Positions 45,855-55,218 of a stretch of DNA of 64,000 nucleotides are shown in pieces. Source of the stretch: Allobosea sp. 117 (GTDB lineage Bacteria; Pseudomonadota; Alphaproteobacteria; Rhizobiales; Xanthobacteraceae); contig NZ_JNLC01000002.1 in the NCBI RefSeq assembly GCF_000702305.1, positions 1 through 64,000 on the forward strand, written 5' to 3'. A model generated the notes under the pieces. It did no database searches and was not told the origin of the DNA. It saw only the letters and a program-made list of their open reading frames with translations. Each line of letters opens with the position of its first letter. The stretch's first letter is position 1. A program made the translations under genes and the position numbers.

Positions 45855-46486
45855 ATGCCTGCTCGGCCTCTATCGGACAGTGTGGTAGGGGCAACGGAAG
45901 TACAGAGCGCCGCCCCTCAGGCCGAACGGGAGAATGCCTCGCTATACGCCTTCATCGAGGCGTTTCCCCAAGGCGCCTACGTGACCGATGTAGAAGGCCG
46001 GCTCATCTCCTTCAACGAGGCGGCGCGGCATCTGTGGCAACCGGCACCGCAGCTGGGCACGGCTCTCTTCTCGCGATCGTGGAAGCTTTTCTGGCCGGAT
46101 GGTCGGTCAATGGCCTATGCGCAGTCGCCGATGGACCTGGCATTCGCGCTGCGACAGCCAGGGCGAGGACATGAACTCGCCATCGAGCGGCCGGATGGAT
46201 CGCGTGTGACCGCTCTGGCATTTTCAACGCCGCTGCCTGGTGAAGGTGCCACTGCGGCCGCCGTCGTCAACCTGCTGATCGGCGTGTCAGACCCCTCCGT
46301 GGCGCATGAGACCGCACAGCGCCTCGCCGCCATCGTCGAGACGTCCGCTGATGCCATCCTCACCAAGGATCTCGACGGCATCGTCACCAGCTGGAACCGG
46401 GGAACCGAACGGCTGTTCGGCTATACCGCTGAGGAGATCATCGGCGAGTCGGTTTCGATGCTCGTCCTGCCTGACCGGCCGGATAT
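45855..46486 (+). pseudogene. Truncated PAS-domain sensor protein
   Basis: The ATG at 45855 follows GGAG and opens a frame with a first PAS domain (about 28-140) and the beginning of a second ([40 protein letters not shown]). Similarity stops abruptly after LVLPDRPD near residue 210; the frame then reads nonsense to 46694. The kinase part expected in such sensors is missing. The break coincides with the start of an unrelated fragment, so this is a recombination scar near the island edge. Confidence 0.8.
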
Positions 46487-46745
46487 GGGTCGGCATCGCC
46501 ACCGACGAGACTTTTTCCCGCGACACCGCGCACGGGTTCCTGGCCTGGGCGGTGGCGACGATCCTCATGGTCTCGCTGCTCGGCTCGGCGCTGTCCGGGG
46601 GGATCGCTACCGGCGTCCACGCGGCTTCGACCGTCGCCTCCGGTGCGGCGCTAGGGGCTTCGGCCGGCGCGACCGCCAATGCCGGATCCTATAACGGCTC
46701 GGATGCGACGTCCTATTTCGTCGACGAGCTGTTCCGGCCGACCGA
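46487..46745 (+). pseudogene. Internal fragment of a membrane protein gene
   Basis: In a different frame from the PAS gene, [25 protein letters not shown] is followed by a Gly/Ala-rich hydrophobic stretch and YFVDELFRP. This is the middle of a conserved alphaproteobacterial membrane protein of unknown function. Neither a start nor a proper end is present. Confidence 0.7.
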
Positions 46746-46917
46746 CCCCGCTCGAGCTGGTGGACGCTGCGCCATTGCGCAGCGATATCCTCGGCGTTGG
46801 AAGGCGCTACGAGTCCGGCGATCTCTTCGGGCTTACCGACATCGATCGGCGCCTATCGAATGTTCCAAGCCATCAATGTTCGCTACTGTATCCCTCAGTA
46901 TCCAAAACTACGCCCCG

Positions 46918-46932
46918 TCACTCCCACTCGAT
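46918..46932 (-). repeat. guaA 3'-end direct repeat (candidate att site, middle)
   Basis: Identical at 15 of 15 positions to the guaA tail at 52252-52266; on the minus strand it reads ATCGAGTGGGAGTGA (Ile-Glu-Trp-Glu-stop). It separates the two candidate islands. Confidence 0.8.
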
Positions 46933-47318
46933 TATTCTAAGTGATCGTAACGCGTTGCATTCCAAGCACAAATTTCTTTGCACACGACAAAGAACCGTCT
47001 CCCCGATCCGTCAGAAATTTTCGCTCTTGAATTCAAAGGAGAATTTTTCCGATTCAGAATCTACTCGGTTTCGGCGACTATCGGTAACAATCGGCCGATT
47101 TTTTTCAAACTCCTCGAGCACGCGATAGGCACACGCCATCGGGAAAAATACCGTCAGCCCTTGCGATCATAAGTGCGAACAGCCGACGCAGGAAGGACAA
47201 CATCGACTCGGCGCCCGGCGGGGCCTTTAGGCTGTCCTCGCACGCTATTGGCAGCTCGTCCTCCGCGTTCCCACCCACACCATGCAAAAGTAAGTTCATG
47301 GTCGCGAGCCGTGCCACC
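46933..47318. other. AT-rich junction region
   Basis: About 390 bp of low GC next to the middle repeat. A 64-codon plus-strand frame from 46978 (DPSEIFALEFKGEFFRFRIY...) has a protein-like composition, but its start is not supported. It could be a remnant of a foreign gene. Confidence 0.4.
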
Positions 47319-48332
47319 TCAGCTTTGGACTGAGATACCGGTCATCTCTTCGCCTCTGCGCCAAAGCTCTTCGGCCGCATCCGGGTCGATCGCATAGGCT
47401 TCGACGCCAGTCAGGCGATTGGCGCGGTCTTCGCTACCCAGATCGACGGAGCCGCCCTTCGGTATCACGGGCGTGATGTCGGAATCGGCGCAGTACACAC
47501 CGCCTTTGCCCTTGAGCTGCGGACTGACCGCGCACCAGACGTGGGTGGCCGCTCCCTGCGGCACCGACTTCAGGTCACGGCTCAGATCGACGACCGGCCG
47601 ATCATTCTCGTCGACGAACCCGGTCTTCTTCAGCATTTCCAGGCTGACGTGCGTGCCGAGATTCGTTCCCGCGATCCCGCCGGGATGGAGCGCGAAAGCA
47701 CGAATGCCCGCGTCCTTGCCCCGCCGGTCGAGGCCGACCGCGAAGAGGATGTTGGCCGTCTTCGACTGACCATAGGCCTTGAAAGGGTCATAGGCGCGGC
47801 GCTCGAAATTGATGTCGTCGAAAACCACCGGCGAGAAGCGATGCCCGGCGGAGGAGACCGACACGACGCGCGCAGCGCGGGCCCGCTTGAGCGCCGGCCA
47901 GAGCCGAAGGGTCAGCCGGAAATGGCCGAGGTGGTTGGTGGCAAACTGCAGCTCATTGCCTTGCGCATCGCGCTTAAGTTCGGGCAGCGCCATGATGCCG
48001 GCGTTGTTGATGAGCAGGTGAAGCGGCAGGCCTGTTTCGACGAAGTCGCGTGCGAATTTATCGATCGAGCCGCGATCGGTGAGGTCCATCAATTGAACCT
48101 CCATGCCGCCACCTGCTTCGGCGATGGCCCTGCGCGCGCGCGCGACATCGCGCGCCGGCACGATGATTCGCGCGCCCGCCGAGGCGAGCGTGCGCGCTGT
48201 TTCAAGCCCGAGGCCCGAATAGCCGCCCGTGACGATCGCCACCTTGCCGACTAGATCCACGCCTTCAATGATGTCGGCGGTCGTGGAGGCGCGGCTGAAT
48301 CCTGAACCGATCGGTGCCTGTGCCGTGTTCAT
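47319..48332 (-). CDS. Short-chain dehydrogenase/reductase
   Basis: NAD(P)-dependent oxidoreductase of 337 residues, close to the retinol-dehydrogenase-like SDR group. The cofactor motif TGGYSGLGLETA, NNAG (LLINNAGIMALPE), the catalytic Ser (VSVSSAGHR) and YxxxK (AYGQSKTAN) are all intact. Substrate unknown. A 48-bp element at 48378-48425, also found before the esterase gene, lies 45 bp upstream of the start, so the gene belongs to the presumed AraC regulon. Confidence 0.9.
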   Translation of the reverse strand: MNTAQAPIGSGFSRASTTADIIEGVDLVGKVAIVTGGYSGLGLETARTLASAGARIIVPARDVARARRAIAEAGGGMEVQLMDLTDRGSIDKFARDFVETGLPLHLLINNAGIMALPELKRDAQGNELQFATNHLGHFRLTLRLWPALKRARAARVVSVSSAGHRFSPVVFDDINFERRAYDPFKAYGQSKTANILFAVGLDRRGKDAGIRAFALHPGGIAGTNLGTHVSLEMLKKTGFVDENDRPVVDLSRDLKSVPQGAATHVWCAVSPQLKGKGGVYCADSDITPVIPKGGSVDLGSEDRANRLTGVEAYAIDPDAAEELWRRGEEMTGISVQS

Positions 48333-48377
48333 TGCTAGATCTCCGTTTTCATGGCGACAGGAATAGGCGACAGGATC

Positions 48378-48425
48378 GGAACGATGAATGCTTGCTGGTC
48401 CATAAAATATGAGCGATCGTTCGCC
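48378..48425. promoter_or_regulatory. Conserved 48-bp element, site 1
   Basis: Begins GGAACGATGAATGCT and ends AAATATGAGCGATCGTTCGCC minus its last base pairs; 41 of 48 positions equal site 2 (49717-49764). On the minus strand it ends about 46 bp before the SDR start. Further similarity (CTGTCGC, then TGTC) continues towards the gene. Confidence 0.75.
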
Positions 48426-48563
48426 ATTGGCGGGCTATGGGAAGGCTCGTTTAAGCCAGGAACGGTCGCTGCCTCTTATTTTTGGCAGACGTCTACCGCT
48501 CAGCCGCATCCAATTGCACCATGGCAAGCGCCCGATCCGACGCTCCGTGTAGCGTACACATGA

Positions 48564-48596
48564 CATACGGCGCAGCGCGGGGCGCTGCGCCGTATG
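48564..48596 (-). terminator. Terminator-like hairpin of the esterase gene
   Basis: Perfect 15-bp stem (CATACGGCGCAGCGC and its complement) with a GGG loop, 12 bp beyond the esterase stop. Very stable; no clear T-run. Confidence 0.8.
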
Positions 48597-48608
48597 AATG
48601 CATTGATC

Positions 48609-49649
48609 TCAGTGATCGAGGTGCTGACGAATTCCGTCCGCCGCGAGTTGGATGGCTGCCTGAGTAGAAGGCAGGTCCTTAAGCGCGTTAAGTAGCACGA
48701 AGTCATGGATCGTACCGTTGAACCGCACTGCTGAGACCGTATTGCCGGCCGCCTTCAGCTTGCGAGCATAGGCTTCGCCCTCGTCGCGAAGCGGATCATT
48801 CTCAGCGGTGATCACCAGTGCGGGCGGCAAATCTTGCAGTTCATCAAGGGGGGCGCGGAGCGGGGACACATAGCGATTGTCTCGCTGCCCAGCATCTGGA
48901 GCGTATAGATCCCAGCCGTACTTCATGAACGCTCGGCTAAGAAATCGGTCTTGTCCAAAGGTCAGATAGGAGGCGCTATCGACGCTGGCGTCGGTCGCGG
49001 GGATCAGCAGCACTTGATAGCTGATCTTCGGACCCTTGCGGTCCTTCGCCATCAAAGCGAGCACGGCTGCCATATTGCCGCCCACCGAATTGCCGGCGAC
49101 CGCAATGCGGCTGCCGTCGGCGCCGAAGTCCGCGGCATGCGCTTTCACCCATTCCAGCGCGGAGTAGCTCTCGTTGAGCTGGGTGGGGAACTTCGCCTCC
49201 GGAAGGGAAGTGTATTCGACGAACACGCCGACCTGGCCCGACTTAACGACGAGATCACGCAGCAGGCGCTGATGGTTTTCGAAATTGCCGACGATCCACA
49301 CGCCGCCGTGAATGAACAGAAGTACGCCAGGCTTTCCCGCAGCCCTATCGGGCTTCATGATGTAGAGCTTCACCCGTCGGCCCTCGACCGTGATGGTCTG
49401 CTCCGACGTTGAGACGCCCGACATGTCAACCGGCGTCCGGTTCTGAAGGCCTGTCAGAATTTCTTGGGGGCGAGGCTGCGGCAGTTCCCAAAACGGGGAT
49501 GGGTCTTTGTTGATCTGCTCGAGGAACGACCGGACCTGCGGGTCGAGGTTCGGGTCGCCAGCGACGGGTGGTGCTGCCTGGGCAAGCGCGGTGCCGGAGG
49601 CGGTCAGCGCAAGGGCGGCAACGGCAGCAGCGGTCTTGACCGTGTTCAT
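48609..49649 (-). CDS. Exported alpha/beta hydrolase (HSL-type esterase)
   Basis: Esterase/lipase of 346 residues with an N-terminal Sec signal peptide (MNTVKTAAAVAALALTASGTALAQA, cleavage near residue 24), hence periplasmic or secreted. Hormone-sensitive-lipase features: oxyanion loop HGGVW (114-118, usually HGGG), nucleophile Ser188 in GNSVGG, acid in ENDPLRDEG and base in IHDFVLL. A 48-bp element lies upstream and a strong hairpin follows. It may release an alcohol or aldehyde that the neighbouring dehydrogenase and reductase convert; this is inference. Confidence 0.92.
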   Translation of the reverse strand: MNTVKTAAAVAALALTASGTALAQAAPPVAGDPNLDPQVRSFLEQINKDPSPFWELPQPRPQEILTGLQNRTPVDMSGVSTSEQTITVEGRRVKLYIMKPDRAAGKPGVLLFIHGGVWIVGNFENHQRLLRDLVVKSGQVGVFVEYTSLPEAKFPTQLNESYSALEWVKAHAADFGADGSRIAVAGNSVGGNMAAVLALMAKDRKGPKISYQVLLIPATDASVDSASYLTFGQDRFLSRAFMKYGWDLYAPDAGQRDNRYVSPLRAPLDELQDLPPALVITAENDPLRDEGEAYARKLKAAGNTVSAVRFNGTIHDFVLLNALKDLPSTQAAIQLAADGIRQHLDH

Positions 49650-49716
49650 GACGGATTTCCTTTCGAGAACTGGAGTGGTGATTGGGCTCGGTCAGACAAA
49701 AGTAAGCGACAGAGAC

Positions 49717-49764
49717 GGAACGATGAATGCTAATAAGTCCCTGAAATATGAGCGATCGTTCGCC
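49717..49764. promoter_or_regulatory. Conserved 48-bp element, site 2
   Basis: Same length and 41 of 48 identical positions as site 1, located 67 bp upstream of the esterase start. The two differ almost only in the central 12 bases. Confidence 0.75.
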
Positions 49765-49782
49765 GTCAGCCGGATATGTCTG

Positions 49783-49866
49783 ATTGCCTCTATCGATGCC
49801 GGCGCTGTTAACGACGACGTCAAGCCGGCCAGAGTCGCCGATGCCTGGGTCCACGGCAGAAGCCAT
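49783..49866 (-). pseudogene. Fragment of a short-chain dehydrogenase gene
   Basis: The minus strand encodes DSGRLDVVVNSAGIDRG, the NNAG region of an SDR, in about 28 codons, with no start domain or catalytic part. It lies directly upstream of site 2. Likely a leftover from rearrangement. Confidence 0.6.
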
Positions 49867-49883
49867 AGACCATCATGTTGCGA

Positions 49884-50951
49884 TTAGGCCGAAAGGCGCG
49901 ATGCCGTCGGCACGGTCCGTCCATCGACGGTGGTGCCCGGGAAGCCGATCATCGGGGCCAGTATTTCGTTGTTCTCGGCCGGGAAATTTAGTTTTGGCTT
50001 GGAGACGTCATCGAGCTTTTTGATCTGCTCGGCAGACAGTGTCACATTGAGGGCATCGAGATTGGCTTTGAGCTGGTCGACGCGCCTGGCGCCCACGAGT
50101 GTGGAACTCACACCGGGCCGTGAACGGACCCAAGCCAGCGCGACCGACGCGGAGCTCACTCCCAGCTGCGATGCAACGGCTGCGACTGCTTCGATGACTT
50201 CGTAGTCGGCTTCGCTCGGAATGCCCACCAACCCGGTGCGCTTCGTGTCGACGTCGCCGTTACTGCCGCGCTTGAACTTGCCGCTCAGGAAGCCGCTCTT
50301 GAGCGGAGACCAGGGCATGACGCCCATTCCCATCCCCTGCGCCATCGGAAACAGCTCGCCTTCGCTGGTCCGTTCGAGCAGCGAATATTCGAGTTGCAGC
50401 GCGATGATCGGTGCCCATCCCCGGAAGTGGGCGATCGTCTGGGCTTCGGCCGTTTTCCAGGCCGGGATGTCCGAGAAGCCGACGTAGCGGATTTTGCCGG
50501 CCGTCACGAGATCATCGAGGCCTCGCAACGTCTCCTCGATTGGCGCCGTCTGATCCCAATTGTGCAGCCAGTAGATGTCGATGTAGTCGGTCTGGAGCCG
50601 TTTCAGCGAGGCTTCGCATTGCTGCAGAAGAGCCTTGCGTCCCGCCCCGCCGCCGTTCGGATCGCCAGGAAACAAGCTGCAGTAGAATTTCGTGCTGAGC
50701 ACGATGCCGTCGCGACGGACGTCGTGCTGTTGCAGATAGTTGCCGATGATCTTCTCGGAGTGCCCGCCCGTATAGATATTGGCGGTGTCGACAAAATTGC
50801 CGCCCCGGTTGAGATATTCCGACATCATCGCATCGGACTCCGCCTCGCTGGCGCCCCAGCCGAAGTCTTCGCCGAACGTCATCGTGCCCAGGCAAAGCGG
50901 GCTCACGCGCAGGCCTGAGCGGCCGAGCGTGATGAAGTGGTCAAGAGGCAT
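49884..50951 (-). CDS. Aldo/keto reductase
   Basis: NADPH-dependent (beta/alpha)8-barrel oxidoreductase of 355 residues. Active-site residues: Asp in NFVDTANIY, Tyr of that motif (ANIYTGG), Lys in VLSTKFYC and His in YWLHNWDQ. The C-terminal cofactor region reads GVSSTLVGARRVDQLKANL. The ATG at 50951 follows AAAAGGAG, an excellent ribosome site. Divergent from the AraC gene, with element site 3 between them. Probably reduces aldehydes or ketones. Confidence 0.92.
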   Translation of the reverse strand: MPLDHFITLGRSGLRVSPLCLGTMTFGEDFGWGASEAESDAMMSEYLNRGGNFVDTANIYTGGHSEKIIGNYLQQHDVRRDGIVLSTKFYCSLFPGDPNGGGAGRKALLQQCEASLKRLQTDYIDIYWLHNWDQTAPIEETLRGLDDLVTAGKIRYVGFSDIPAWKTAEAQTIAHFRGWAPIIALQLEYSLLERTSEGELFPMAQGMGMGVMPWSPLKSGFLSGKFKRGSNGDVDTKRTGLVGIPSEADYEVIEAVAAVASQLGVSSASVALAWVRSRPGVSSTLVGARRVDQLKANLDALNVTLSAEQIKKLDDVSKPKLNFPAENNEILAPMIGFPGTTVDGRTVPTASRLSA

Positions 50952-51001
50952 GCGAGGCTCCTTTTGTTCGCGAAGGTCGCGTCTTATTAGGCTGCCCATT
51001 T

Positions 51002-51043
51002 TGAATGATGAATGCTTGATAGTGCGAGTTTTATGCGAGATAG
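51002..51043. promoter_or_regulatory. Conserved element, site 3 (diverged copy)
   Basis: TGAATGATGAATGCTTG and the following bases match site 1 at about 27 of 42 positions, strongest over GATGAATGCTTG. It lies between the aldo/keto reductase and AraC starts and would allow control of both. Confidence 0.65.
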
Positions 51044-51050
51044 TACGGAT

Positions 51051-52022
51051 ATGCGCTCAGATCCTCTCTCCGATGTCCTTGATCTCGCCGACGCCCGGTG
51101 CGTCCTTTCGGGAACCCTCCTTGCTGGGGGGGAATGGTCACGAAAGTTCCAGCGCTCCGACGCGGTGAAATTCCTGGCCGTGGTGAGAGGGAGGTGCTGG
51201 CTGACGACCGAGGGCAATTCAGCAGCGCCGGCGCGCTTCGAAGCAGGTGATGTCGTGATCACCAATGGAGCTCCGCCGATCGTCCTAGCCAGCACCTCTG
51301 AGCTACTTGCGAACGCCACTTGCGTTCCTCTGGAGCGCGATGCCGAAGGCAACTTGCGGATCGGCGAGGGCGCCGATTTCATGATGATCGGAGGTTTGTT
51401 GGAGGTCGACGAGCGGCGTTGCGGCTTCCTTCGGGAAAGTCTTCCCCCCTTGATCCATGTAAGCGGCCAGCAAGGAGAAGCCGCCAAGCTGCGCTGGCTT
51501 CTGACCGAACTGGCCGAGGAAATGCTGCGCAGTCGGGCCGGTTCGGCGACGGCGATTACGCATCTCGCAAAGCTGCTGTTTGTAGAGGCGCTCCGCCTCC
51601 ACATCGAGGATGAGAAGTCCGAGCAGGCAGGCTGGCTCACAGCGCTTGATGACAGACGCATCTCGATCGCGCTGCGCGGTGTTCACGCTGACCCGTCACA
51701 TCCCTGGACCCTGGAGGAATTAGCAAAACTATCGGGAATGTCGCGCACATCCTTTGCCGTAAGATTCAGGGATGTCGTGGGCATGCCTCCTCTGACCTAT
51801 GTGCTCAACTGGCGCATACGGTTGGCCGAACGAGAGCTGAGCGAAACCGACCATTCGGTTGCCGACATCGCATGGTCCGTCGGATACGGTTCCGAAAGCG
51901 CGTTCAGCAATGCTTTCAGCAGAGCAACCGGCCTCTCTCCGGGCCGCTTCCGCAAGGAAGCCATGCAGACCTATTCGGAGCGTCGCCGCAGCGTGAAGCG
52001 TCGGGCATTGGAGGCCGAATAG
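51051..52022 (+). CDS. AraC family transcriptional regulator
   Basis: Regulator of 323 residues: an N-terminal AraC-type cupin domain (DPLSDVLDLADARCVLSGTL; AVVRGRCWL; FEAGDVVITNG) and a C-terminal pair of helix-turn-helices (WTLEELAKLSGMSRTSFAVRF; DHSVADIAWSVGYGSESAFSNAFSRATGLSP). I prefer the ATG at 51051, where the family start lies; upstream ATGs at 51012 and 51033 would overlap element site 3. It probably controls the aldo/keto reductase, the esterase and the SDR, each preceded by the same element. Confidence 0.9.
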   Translation: MRSDPLSDVLDLADARCVLSGTLLAGGEWSRKFQRSDAVKFLAVVRGRCWLTTEGNSAAPARFEAGDVVITNGAPPIVLASTSELLANATCVPLERDAEGNLRIGEGADFMMIGGLLEVDERRCGFLRESLPPLIHVSGQQGEAAKLRWLLTELAEEMLRSRAGSATAITHLAKLLFVEALRLHIEDEKSEQAGWLTALDDRRISIALRGVHADPSHPWTLEELAKLSGMSRTSFAVRFRDVVGMPPLTYVLNWRIRLAERELSETDHSVADIAWSVGYGSESAFSNAFSRATGLSPGRFRKEAMQTYSERRRSVKRRALEAE

Positions 52023-52251
52023 GCTTCTGTGGCCCAACCCAATGCTTCATATTTCTCGGGGCGTCGGAAGTGCCGTCAAATGGGTCCGCTATTATTGGAC
52101 CGATGAGTGGTCCATCAATGGAAGATCAGCGGCTTAACCGAAACCGATTTGCAGTCGACAATGGAGGACGAATGATCAATGAGCTATCCCGTAACTCTCT
52201 ATTTTCCCTACCCTATTCCCCTCCAGAGCCCGCCAGGGTATCCCATATCCC
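52023..52251. other. Island-guaA junction
   Basis: 229 bp between araC and guaA. TGGACC...GGTCCA forms an inverted repeat near 52096-52114. No integrase fragment was recognised and no strong guaA terminator is seen. Confidence 0.4.
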
Positions 52252-52266
52252 TCACTCCCACTCGAT
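52252..52266 (-). repeat. guaA 3'-end repeat (att site in the intact gene)
   Basis: The last five codons of guaA (Ile-Glu-Trp-Glu-stop), present again at 46918-46932 and 23947-23961. guaA 3' ends are a known integration site for genomic islands. Confidence 0.8.
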
Positions 52267-53823
52267 CGTGCCGGGTGGCTTGCTGGTCACGTCGTAGACG
52301 ACGCGGTTGACGCCCTTCACCTCGTTGACGATGCGGGTCGCGACGCGGCCAAGGAAGGCCATGTCGAAGGGGTAGAAATCCGCCGTCATGCCGTCGACAG
52401 AGGTGACAGCGCGCAGGCCGACCACGTAGTCGTAGGTCCGAAAATCCCCCATTACGCCGACGGTCTTCACCGGCAGGATCACCGCAAAGGCCTGCCAGAT
52501 GTCGTCATAGAGGCCGTTGCGCCGGATTTCCTCCAGATAGATCTCGTCGGCGAGGCGCAGGATATCGAGCTTCTCGCGGGTGATCTCGCCGGGGCAGCGA
52601 ATGGCGAGGCCCGGCCCCGGGAAGGGATGGCGGCCGACGAAGACCTCCGGCAGGCCGAGCTCACGGCCGAGGGCGCGCACCTCGTCCTTGAACAGCTCGC
52701 GCAGCGGCTCCACGAGCTTCATGTTCATGCGCTCGGGCAGGCCGCCGACATTGTGGTGGCTCTTGATCGTCACCGACGGGCCGCCGGAAAAGCTGACGCT
52801 CTCGATCACGTCGGGATAGAGCGTGCCCTGCGCGAGGAAGCCGGCGCCGCCGATCTTCTTCGCCTCCTCCTCGAACACATCGATGAACAGCTTGCCGATG
52901 GTCTTGCGCTTCACCTCGGGGTCGGTGACGCCCTCGAGCGCCTTGAGGAACATCTCCTCGGCGTCGACATGGACGAGCGGGATGTTGTAGGCCTCGCGGA
53001 ACAGTGTCACCACCTTCTGCGCCTCGCCGAGCCGCAAAAGGCCATGGTCGACGAAGACGCAGGTGAGCTGGTCGCCGATCGCCTCGTGGATCAGCACGGC
53101 CGCGACGGAGGAATCGACGCCGCCCGAGAGGCCGCAGATCACCTTCCCGTTGCCGACCTGCGCGCGGATGCGCTGGATCGCCTCGTCGCGGAAGGCGGCC
53201 ATGGTCCAGTCGGTGCGGGCGTGGCAGATGTTGCGCACAAAATTGCGGATGAGCGCGGCGCCGTGCGGGGTGTGCACCACCTCCGGATGGAACATGGTGG
53301 TGTAGATGCGCCGCTCCTCGTTCACCGCGATGGCGAAGGGCGCGTTCTCGGAGGTGCCGACCACCTCGAAGCCTTCGGGCAGCTCGGTGACGCGGTCGCC
53401 GTGGCTCATCCACACCGGATAGCGCCCGCCCACTTCCCACACGCCCTCATAGAGCGCGCTGGGCTTCTGGATCGTCACCTCGGCGCGGCCGAATTCGCGG
53501 GCGTGGCCGCCCTCGACCTTGCCGCCGAGTTGCAGCGCGCTCACCTGCTGGCCGTAGCAGATGGAGAAGATCGGCAGGTTGGATTCGAACACCGTCTGCG
53601 GCGCCCGTGGGCTGCCCTCGTCCATCACCGAGGCTGGGCCTCCGGAGAGGATGACACCGACCGGCTTCAGCCGCTCGAACGCCTCCGCCGCGTTCTGGAA
53701 GGGCACGATCTCGGAATAGACGCCCTCCTCGCGGACCCGGCGGGCGATGAGCTGGGTCACCTGCGAGCCGAAGTCGATGATGAGGATGGTGTCGTGATGA
53801 GGGGTGTCGCCGGGGCTTGTCAT
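52252..53823 (-). CDS. guaA: GMP synthase (glutamine-hydrolysing)
   Basis: Cytosolic enzyme of 523 residues that aminates XMP to GMP with glutamine and ATP. The N-terminal class I glutaminase has Cys in [11 protein letters not shown] and HPE in [10 protein letters not shown]. The PP-loop [14 protein letters not shown] and the C-terminal dimerisation domain ending PPGTIEWE follow; all parts are intact. Its final codons are the candidate att core, so island insertion leaves the protein unchanged. It works after IMP dehydrogenase (guaB at 56.4 kb). Confidence 0.97.
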   Translation of the reverse strand: MTSPGDTPHHDTILIIDFGSQVTQLIARRVREEGVYSEIVPFQNAAEAFERLKPVGVILSGGPASVMDEGSPRAPQTVFESNLPIFSICYGQQVSALQLGGKVEGGHAREFGRAEVTIQKPSALYEGVWEVGGRYPVWMSHGDRVTELPEGFEVVGTSENAPFAIAVNEERRIYTTMFHPEVVHTPHGAALIRNFVRNICHARTDWTMAAFRDEAIQRIRAQVGNGKVICGLSGGVDSSVAAVLIHEAIGDQLTCVFVDHGLLRLGEAQKVVTLFREAYNIPLVHVDAEEMFLKALEGVTDPEVKRKTIGKLFIDVFEEEAKKIGGAGFLAQGTLYPDVIESVSFSGGPSVTIKSHHNVGGLPERMNMKLVEPLRELFKDEVRALGRELGLPEVFVGRHPFPGPGLAIRCPGEITREKLDILRLADEIYLEEIRRNGLYDDIWQAFAVILPVKTVGVMGDFRTYDYVVGLRAVTSVDGMTADFYPFDMAFLGRVATRIVNEVKGVNRVVYDVTSKPPGTIEWE

Positions 53824-53906
53824 GGCGGGCTTCTAATGAGGGATTGGCGTTTCGTCCAGCGTGCCGATTGCAGGCCGGGGCTGCAATCGGCACAAGGCTG
53901 CGGCGC

Positions 53907-55205
53907 TCAGCCGCGCTTCATCACGCTCACGAAGAAGCCGTCGGTGCCGGTGCGCCGCGGGGTGAGCTGTATTCCTTCTGTGAGTGTCAGCGCGGCCCGC
54001 TTGAGCCTCAGCCCGGCCTCGCCGAGCGCGAGCACGGTCTCGGCCGGCGGCACGATGCGGAAATCCGGCTCCGCGTCGAGGAAGCGGCGCACCTGCGCGG
54101 CGTTTTCCTCCTCCAGCAGCGAGCAGGTGATATAGGCGAGGCGCCCGCCCGGCTTCACGAAGCGGGCGGCGTTGTCGAGGATCGCGCCCTGCTCGCGCAT
54201 GCGCTCGGCGAGTGCACCGGGGCGGATGCGCCATTTGGCGTCGGGGTTACGGCGCCAGGTACCGGTACCGGTGCAGGGCGCGTCGACGAGCACGAGGTCC
54301 ATGCGTCCTTCGAGGTCCTCCAGCACATCGGCCTTGCCGCGCGGGGACCGCACCTGGACGTTGCGCACGCCGGCGCGCTGCAGCCGCTCGTGGATCGGCG
54401 CGAGGCGGCGCAGGTCGTCGTCATGGGCATAGATCTGCCCGGAATTGTGCATCAGCGCGGCGAGCTCCAGCGTCTTGCCGCCGCCACCGGCGCACAGGTC
54501 CAGCACCTGCGATCCGCGGGCCGGCGCGGCGAGGATGGCGGCGAGCTGCGAGCCTTCGTCCTGTATCTCCACCAGACCTTTGAGATAGGCGGGCTCGGCG
54601 GTGACCGGCGGCGCCTTGCCGTCAGGCGACAGCTCAATGCGCAGGGCGAGCGGCGACCAGTCGCCGGCCGTGGCATCGAGATGGGCGAGCGCGGCGAGCG
54701 CATCCTCGGGCGTGCCCTTCAGCGTGTTGACGCGCAGATCGAGCGGCGCGCGTTCCGCTAACGCGGCGCCCTCGGCGGCGCGTTCTTCGCCGAACACCGC
54801 CTCGAGATGGGCGTCGAGCCAGAGCGGATAGTCGCCGGCGATGTGGGCGGGCGCATCGGTGAGCGAGCCGTGCTCCAGCCGCTCGCGCTCCGCCGCGCCG
54901 AGCGGGACCGGCGTATGGCGGGTGCCGTCGCAGAGCTGGGCGATCGCCTCGGCGTCGAGGCCGCGCCCGAGCTTCAGCATGCCGAGCAGGATGGCGCGGG
55001 GGGTCTCCTCCCCCATCAGCCAGGCGGCCGAGGCACGTCGGCGCAGCGCGTCATAGACCAGCGAGCCAATGGCCGAACGGTCGCCCGAGCCGGCGAAGCG
55101 GTTGGAGCGGCCCCAGTCCTTCAGCACATCCGCGACCGGCCGGCGCGCGGCCTCCAGCGTGCCGAAAATCTCGATGGCGGCGGCGAGCCGCGCTCCCGGC
55201 GTCAT
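53907..55205 (-). CDS. rsmB: RsmB-like 16S rRNA (cytosine-C5) methyltransferase
   Basis: SAM-dependent RNA m5C methyltransferase of 432 residues. The N-terminal NusB-like helical part (about 1-130) precedes a methyltransferase core with the SAM motif VLDLCAGGGGKTLELAAL, the catalytic PC motif DAPCTGTGTWRRNPD and a TC motif YITCSLLEEEN. The ATG at 55205 follows GGGAG. Located between guaA and a MAPEG gene on the same strand, a common alphaproteobacterial arrangement. Confidence 0.9.
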   Translation of the reverse strand: MTPGARLAAAIEIFGTLEAARRPVADVLKDWGRSNRFAGSGDRSAIGSLVYDALRRRASAAWLMGEETPRAILLGMLKLGRGLDAEAIAQLCDGTRHTPVPLGAAERERLEHGSLTDAPAHIAGDYPLWLDAHLEAVFGEERAAEGAALAERAPLDLRVNTLKGTPEDALAALAHLDATAGDWSPLALRIELSPDGKAPPVTAEPAYLKGLVEIQDEGSQLAAILAAPARGSQVLDLCAGGGGKTLELAALMHNSGQIYAHDDDLRRLAPIHERLQRAGVRNVQVRSPRGKADVLEDLEGRMDLVLVDAPCTGTGTWRRNPDAKWRIRPGALAERMREQGAILDNAARFVKPGGRLAYITCSLLEEENAAQVRRFLDAEPDFRIVPPAETVLALGEAGLRLKRAALTLTEGIQLTPRRTGTDGFFVSVMKRG

Positions 55206-55218
55206 TTCAGTACTCCCG

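Larger units (their letters stand above)
46918..52266. mobile_element. Candidate genomic island 2 at the guaA 3' end
   Basis: About 5.3 kb between the middle repeat and guaA itself. It holds a small oxidoreductase/esterase regulon with an AraC regulator. No integrase or transfer gene is present. An SDR fragment and AT-rich junction DNA suggest loss of the original mobility genes. Boundaries inferred from the repeats. Confidence 0.55.
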
